Below are positions 61,646-64,000 of a DNA stretch of 64,000 nt, one piece after another; the stretch's first letter is position 1, and every line of letters begins with the position of its first letter. The stretch spans positions 1 through 64,000 of the forward strand of contig JAHAKD010000001.1 in NCBI GenBank assembly GCA_018371855.1, given 5' to 3'. Source of the DNA: Clostridium sp. (GTDB lineage Bacteria; Bacillota; Clostridia; TANB77; CAG-508). A program made the translations under genes and the position numbers. The notes under the pieces are model-generated. The model ran no database searches. It was not told where the DNA came from and saw only the letters and a list, made by a program, of their open reading frames with translations.

Positions 61646-62318
61646 ATTCTAATTTTTTTGTTTCTAAATTTTTAAAACTTAAATACCACGACATACCGTT
61701 TCTATTTTTATTAATACTTTCATTTCTTTCACGTAAAGCATTAAACGTCTTTGGAGGAGGAACAATCATAGGATTTCCTGGGGACCAATTAGCTGGTGTC
61801 ATACAATTATTTTGGTCGGAATATTGTAGTGCAGTTACAGTTCTTAATATTTCTGGAATGTATCTGCCTATATTCATTGGATAAACAAAGATACTTCTTA
61901 TAATTCCCTTATCATCGATAATAAATATATTTCTAACAGTTTCTGTAGAGCTTACATCGTTAGAAATCATTCCATACTTTCTGGCGATAACTCCGTTTTG
62001 GTCTGCAATAATAGGGAAATTTACAATAAGACCGGTTTTTAGATAAATATCATATAACCAAGCAAGATGAGAGTTTAAACTATCAACACTAATACCAATA
62101 AGTTCTGTATTTATTTTTTTAAAGTATGTATCTGCTTTGGCAAGACCAATTATCTCGGTTGTGCAGATAGGTGAAAAATCGCCCGGGTGTGAGAAAAATA
62201 CAATCCATTTACCTTTATAGCTAGAAAGAGAGATGTCTCCCATCGTAGAAACAGCGTCAAAATCTGGAGCTTCCATACCAATTTTTAAGTTATTATTCAT
62301 CATTATTTCATAATCCAT
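61644..62318 (-). CDS. Peroxiredoxin (AhpC/TSA, Prx6-like)
   Basis: 224 residues. Thiol peroxidase; the peroxidatic cysteine lies in HPGDFSPICTTEI (the usual PVCT reads PICT). GMEAPDF, VFFSHPGDF, ISVDSLNSHLAW and the C-terminal extension with TPANWSPG are typical of the Prx6/archaeal-type group, with one further cysteine (NNCMTP) that could resolve. AAAGGAG precedes the ATG on the minus strand. It probably protects an anaerobe against peroxide. Confidence 0.92.
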   Translation of the reverse strand: MDYEIMMNNNLKIGMEAPDFDAVSTMGDISLSSYKGKWIVFFSHPGDFSPICTTEIIGLAKADTYFKKINTELIGISVDSLNSHLAWLYDIYLKTGLIVNFPIIADQNGVIARKYGMISNDVSSTETVRNIFIIDDKGIIRSIFVYPMNIGRYIPEILRTVTALQYSDQNNCMTPANWSPGNPMIVPPPKTFNALRERNESINKNRNGMSWYLSFKNLETKKLE

Positions 62319-62446
62319 AAAATTAAACTCCTTTAAAAATTTTTTATTATAATATATGAAAAAATTCTGCAGAAGTTACAAGGATAAAAATAGAAAAGAA
62401 TAAAAAGAATTTAAACGTAAATAATAAAAACAAGGAGGTATGTAAA

Positions 62447-62611
62447 ATGGAAAGTAATCAAAAAATTCATTGCTCAGTTGGAAGTTGTAAATATAATGAT
62501 ATAACAGTTCAGGAATGTAAATTAAAAGCTATAAATATTATGCCAAATACAAATGTAAATACAGGTGATGAAAAGGAAACAATGTGTGTAAGTTATAAAA
62601 ACAATAAATAG
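62447..62611 (+). CDS. DUF1540 small cysteine-rich protein
   Basis: 54 residues. HCSVGSCKYND..ECKLKAINI..ETMCVSYKN shows the four-cysteine DUF1540 pattern, likely metal-binding. ATG 62447 follows a perfect AAGGAGGT at 62432-62439. Common in spore-forming Clostridia; function unknown. It is divergent from the peroxiredoxin gene. Confidence 0.85.
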   Translation: MESNQKIHCSVGSCKYNDITVQECKLKAINIMPNTNVNTGDEKETMCVSYKNNK

Positions 62612-62631
62612 AGGTTAGTGAAAATAATTAT

Positions 62632-62665
62632 AAAAGACATTGCCATTAGGTAATGTCTTTTTAAT
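62632..62665. terminator. Bidirectional terminator between DUF1540 and smpB
   Basis: AAAAGACATT pairs with AATGTCTTTT, with A-rich and T-rich flanks on both sides; it serves both converging genes. Confidence 0.75.
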
Positions 62666-62666
62666 A

Positions 62667-63122
62667 TTATAAATTTTTTTCACGTAAATTTTTCATGATT
62701 TGTTTATTAGCATCTTTCTTTTTTAAATCTTCTCTTTTATCATATAATTTTTTACCCTTACCTAAACCTAGTTCTAATTTTACAAAACTACCTTTAAAAT
62801 AAATATTTAACGGTATTAACGCATATCCTTTTTGTTTTAATAATCCATATAATTTAAGAATTTCTTTTTTATGTAATAATAGTTTTTTTGGTCTTAAAGG
62901 GTCTTTATTATATATATTTCCATGCTCGTAAGGACTAATATGCAAATTATATACATAACATTCGCCATTAGAAATGCTAGCATAGCTATCTTTTAAATTT
63001 ACTTTGCCTAATCTTATAGATTTAATTTCTGTACCTGAAAGAACAATGCCAGTTTCGTAAGTATCTAAAATTTCATAATTATGCTTAGCTGTAGGGTTCT
63101 TAGCAATTAATTTTGTATTCAT
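62667..63122 (-). CDS. smpB: SsrA-binding protein SmpB
   Basis: 151 residues, standard length. Binds tmRNA and brings it to stalled ribosomes. AKHNYEILDTYETGIVLSGTEIKSIR, ISPYEHGN and LRPKKLLLHKKEI are invariant landmarks; the basic tail KKKDANKQIMKNLREKNL enters the mRNA channel. No ssrA gene is visible in the window. Ribosome rescue would be relevant if CGG codons stall ribosomes in this organism. Confidence 0.97.
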   Translation of the reverse strand: MNTKLIAKNPTAKHNYEILDTYETGIVLSGTEIKSIRLGKVNLKDSYASISNGECYVYNLHISPYEHGNIYNKDPLRPKKLLLHKKEILKLYGLLKQKGYALIPLNIYFKGSFVKLELGLGKGKKLYDKREDLKKKDANKQIMKNLREKNL

Positions 63123-63191
63123 AAATCTTACCTCGCTTAATTTGTTAATTAATAACTGTATTATAGCATGAATATATGAAAAGTAAAAGAT

Positions 63192-63219
63192 TAAGCTGCC
63201 ACAAAAGAGTAGCAGCTTA
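63192..63219 (-). terminator. Hairpin after the 63236 gene
   Basis: TAAGCTGC and GCAGCTTA arms; on the minus strand it is followed by a T-rich stretch after a few bases. Confidence 0.55.
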
Positions 63220-63235
63220 TAGATTAATGTGAAAA

Positions 63236-63670
63236 TTATTCATTATGATTTCTTTTAACTAAATACCATATAAGAAATGCAATTCCTAATACAACAGCTA
63301 CTACTATTATCCACGACCAAACTGTACCATTAGAAAAAGCTGATGTTGCAGCTGTGGTTGCAGTTCTAGTAGCATTATATACACCATCTTTCATATCTGT
63401 AGTAGCTTCGCCTACACCATTTGTAAAGTCCTTTGCTTGTTCTTCAGTTTTAGTAACAACATTACTAGACATATCTTTTATTGAGTTAGCAGTATTTTGA
63501 ACAGCATTTGATGCATCTTGCATAACATTTTCTGTATGTCCAACACCATTTTTGGTAGATTCTGCAGCTTTATGAAGCATATCATTATTAGCAAAAGAAT
63601 TACCTGTTATAAAAAATACAATTACAGCAGAAAATATAATAAAAGAAATCTTTTTAGCTATGTTAGCCAT
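63236..63670 (-). CDS. Hypothetical exported protein with C-terminal anchor
   Basis: 144 residues. Signal peptide (about 1-27, ending NSFA/N), a Thr/Asn/Ala-rich amphipathic middle with repeated 11-residue-like TKNGVGHTENVMQDASNAV patterns, and a C-terminal membrane helix (about 115-137) with KRNHNE. The middle resembles LEA/YtxH-like helical repeats, but no firm family match. AGGAGG precedes the ATG on the minus strand. Confidence 0.65.
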   Translation of the reverse strand: MANIAKKISFIIFSAVIVFFITGNSFANNDMLHKAAESTKNGVGHTENVMQDASNAVQNTANSIKDMSSNVVTKTEEQAKDFTNGVGEATTDMKDGVYNATRTATTAATSAFSNGTVWSWIIVVAVVLGIAFLIWYLVKRNHNE

Positions 63671-63782
63671 AATTTACCTCCTGCTTAAGTTTGAGGATAT
63701 TATCTGCAAATAAATTTACAAATAATAAAAATACCTCAATATTATTTTTAGAAATTTAATTAAAAATATGCAAAAAAAATAA

Positions 63783-63804
63783 ACCAATCTATCTAAAGAT
63801 TGGT
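63783..63804 (-). terminator. Terminator of the gene running in from the right edge
   Basis: ACCAATCT pairs with AGATTGGT around ATCTAA; on the minus strand it is followed by TTTATTTTTTTT. Confidence 0.8.
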
Positions 63805-63811
63805 AATAAAT

Positions 63812-64000
63812 TTAATGTTTTAATCTAATTAATATAGCAATACTTAATAATATAAGTAAAATTCCGATTACAATTAATAAAATATTTAAAATATTAGAAA
63901 TATCTAATCCACTAGAAGATGTAGTAGAATATGTGCTTGATGTAGTTGGTTGGTAAGTTGAAGCTGTAGCCATAGTGTTAGATGTTTCGTTTGATGTAAG
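63812..64000 (-). CDS. Membrane-anchored protein, C-terminal part only
   Basis: The frame is open to the window edge; 62 residues are visible: a Ser/Thr-rich linker (TSSTYSTTSSSG) and one membrane helix (ILNILLIVIGILLILLS) before RLKH. The bulk of the protein, presumably outside the cell or a second helix region, lies beyond the window. No function can be given. Confidence 0.6.
   Translation of the reverse strand, partial: LTSNETSNTMATASTYQPTTSSTYSTTSSSGLDISNILNILLIVIGILLILLSIAILIRLKH

Noticed and set aside
1..64000. CRISPR arrays, tRNA, rRNA, transposases
   Set aside because: I looked for regularly spaced repeats, cloverleaf-like GC-rich blocks and transposase motifs on both strands and saw none; the repeated DNA at 1-3640 is coding lectin repeats.

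Overview
The window is about 64 kb of very AT-rich, densely packed, mostly plus-strand DNA. Strong AGGAGG-type ribosome binding sites, ATG/GTG/TTG starts, many U-tailed hairpin terminators, a Spo0E-like gene behind Spo0A-type boxes, ABC-F, PadR/SEDS, Asp23 and a heterodimeric ABC exporter all point to a low-GC Firmicute, most likely an uncultivated gut Clostridia lineage. No rRNA, tRNA, CRISPR array, transposase or prophage is visible.

Layout. 1-5 kb: two secreted wall-active proteins (M14 peptidase, GH73 glucosaminidase) built on near-identical ricin-type lectin repeats. 5-14 kb: envelope and glycosylation genes (Cadherin-like protein, GtrII-like and GT2/GT-C proteins), prs and ruvB. 14-25 kb: an accessory-looking stretch with queH, a DUF4256 gene, an HD protein, a CNNM/CBS protein, two GNATs, several gene remnants, a DUF389 protein, a two-gene ART-like module, cysK and one foreign-looking minus-strand gene. 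25-32 kb: ABC-F, a PadR-SEDS module with a palindromic promoter-operator, and two more GtrII-like paralogues. 32-47 kb: polA, a transglycosylase, galE, a VanY-type peptidase, an ABC exporter pair, Asp23, DUF308, a small alarmone synthetase, a P-type ATPase, a DUF218 protein and nadD. 47-56 kb: plsC, argS, glmM, metG, DUF3006, a ComEC-like MBL protein and a GT39-like protein. 56-64 kb: the Spo0E-like gene, a second ART-like two-gene module, fba, a Y-family polymerase with a YolD-like partner, an AAA ATPase, a peroxiredoxin, a DUF1540 protein, smpB and two envelope proteins.

Most notable: two genes (a GT-C protein and a DUF4256 protein) are interrupted at the same motif, CTT CGG NGG T, and in both the reading frame resumes exactly +1. 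By my reading CGG is otherwise absent from all native coding frames here; the only other two CGG codons lie in the foreign-looking gene at 24.5-24.9 kb. This looks like +1 ribosomal frameshifting at CUU followed by a rare or undecoded CGG, comparable to the CUU AGG C site of yeast Ty1 and the CUU UGA C site of prfB. A third gene (GT2, about 10.4 kb) changes frame by -1 exactly at A AAA AAA. Other points of interest are the duplicated ART-like/partner gene pair, a family of short palindromic intergenic repeats whose end forms the TAG stop codon of neighbouring genes, and candidate Spo0A, LexA and PadR control sites.
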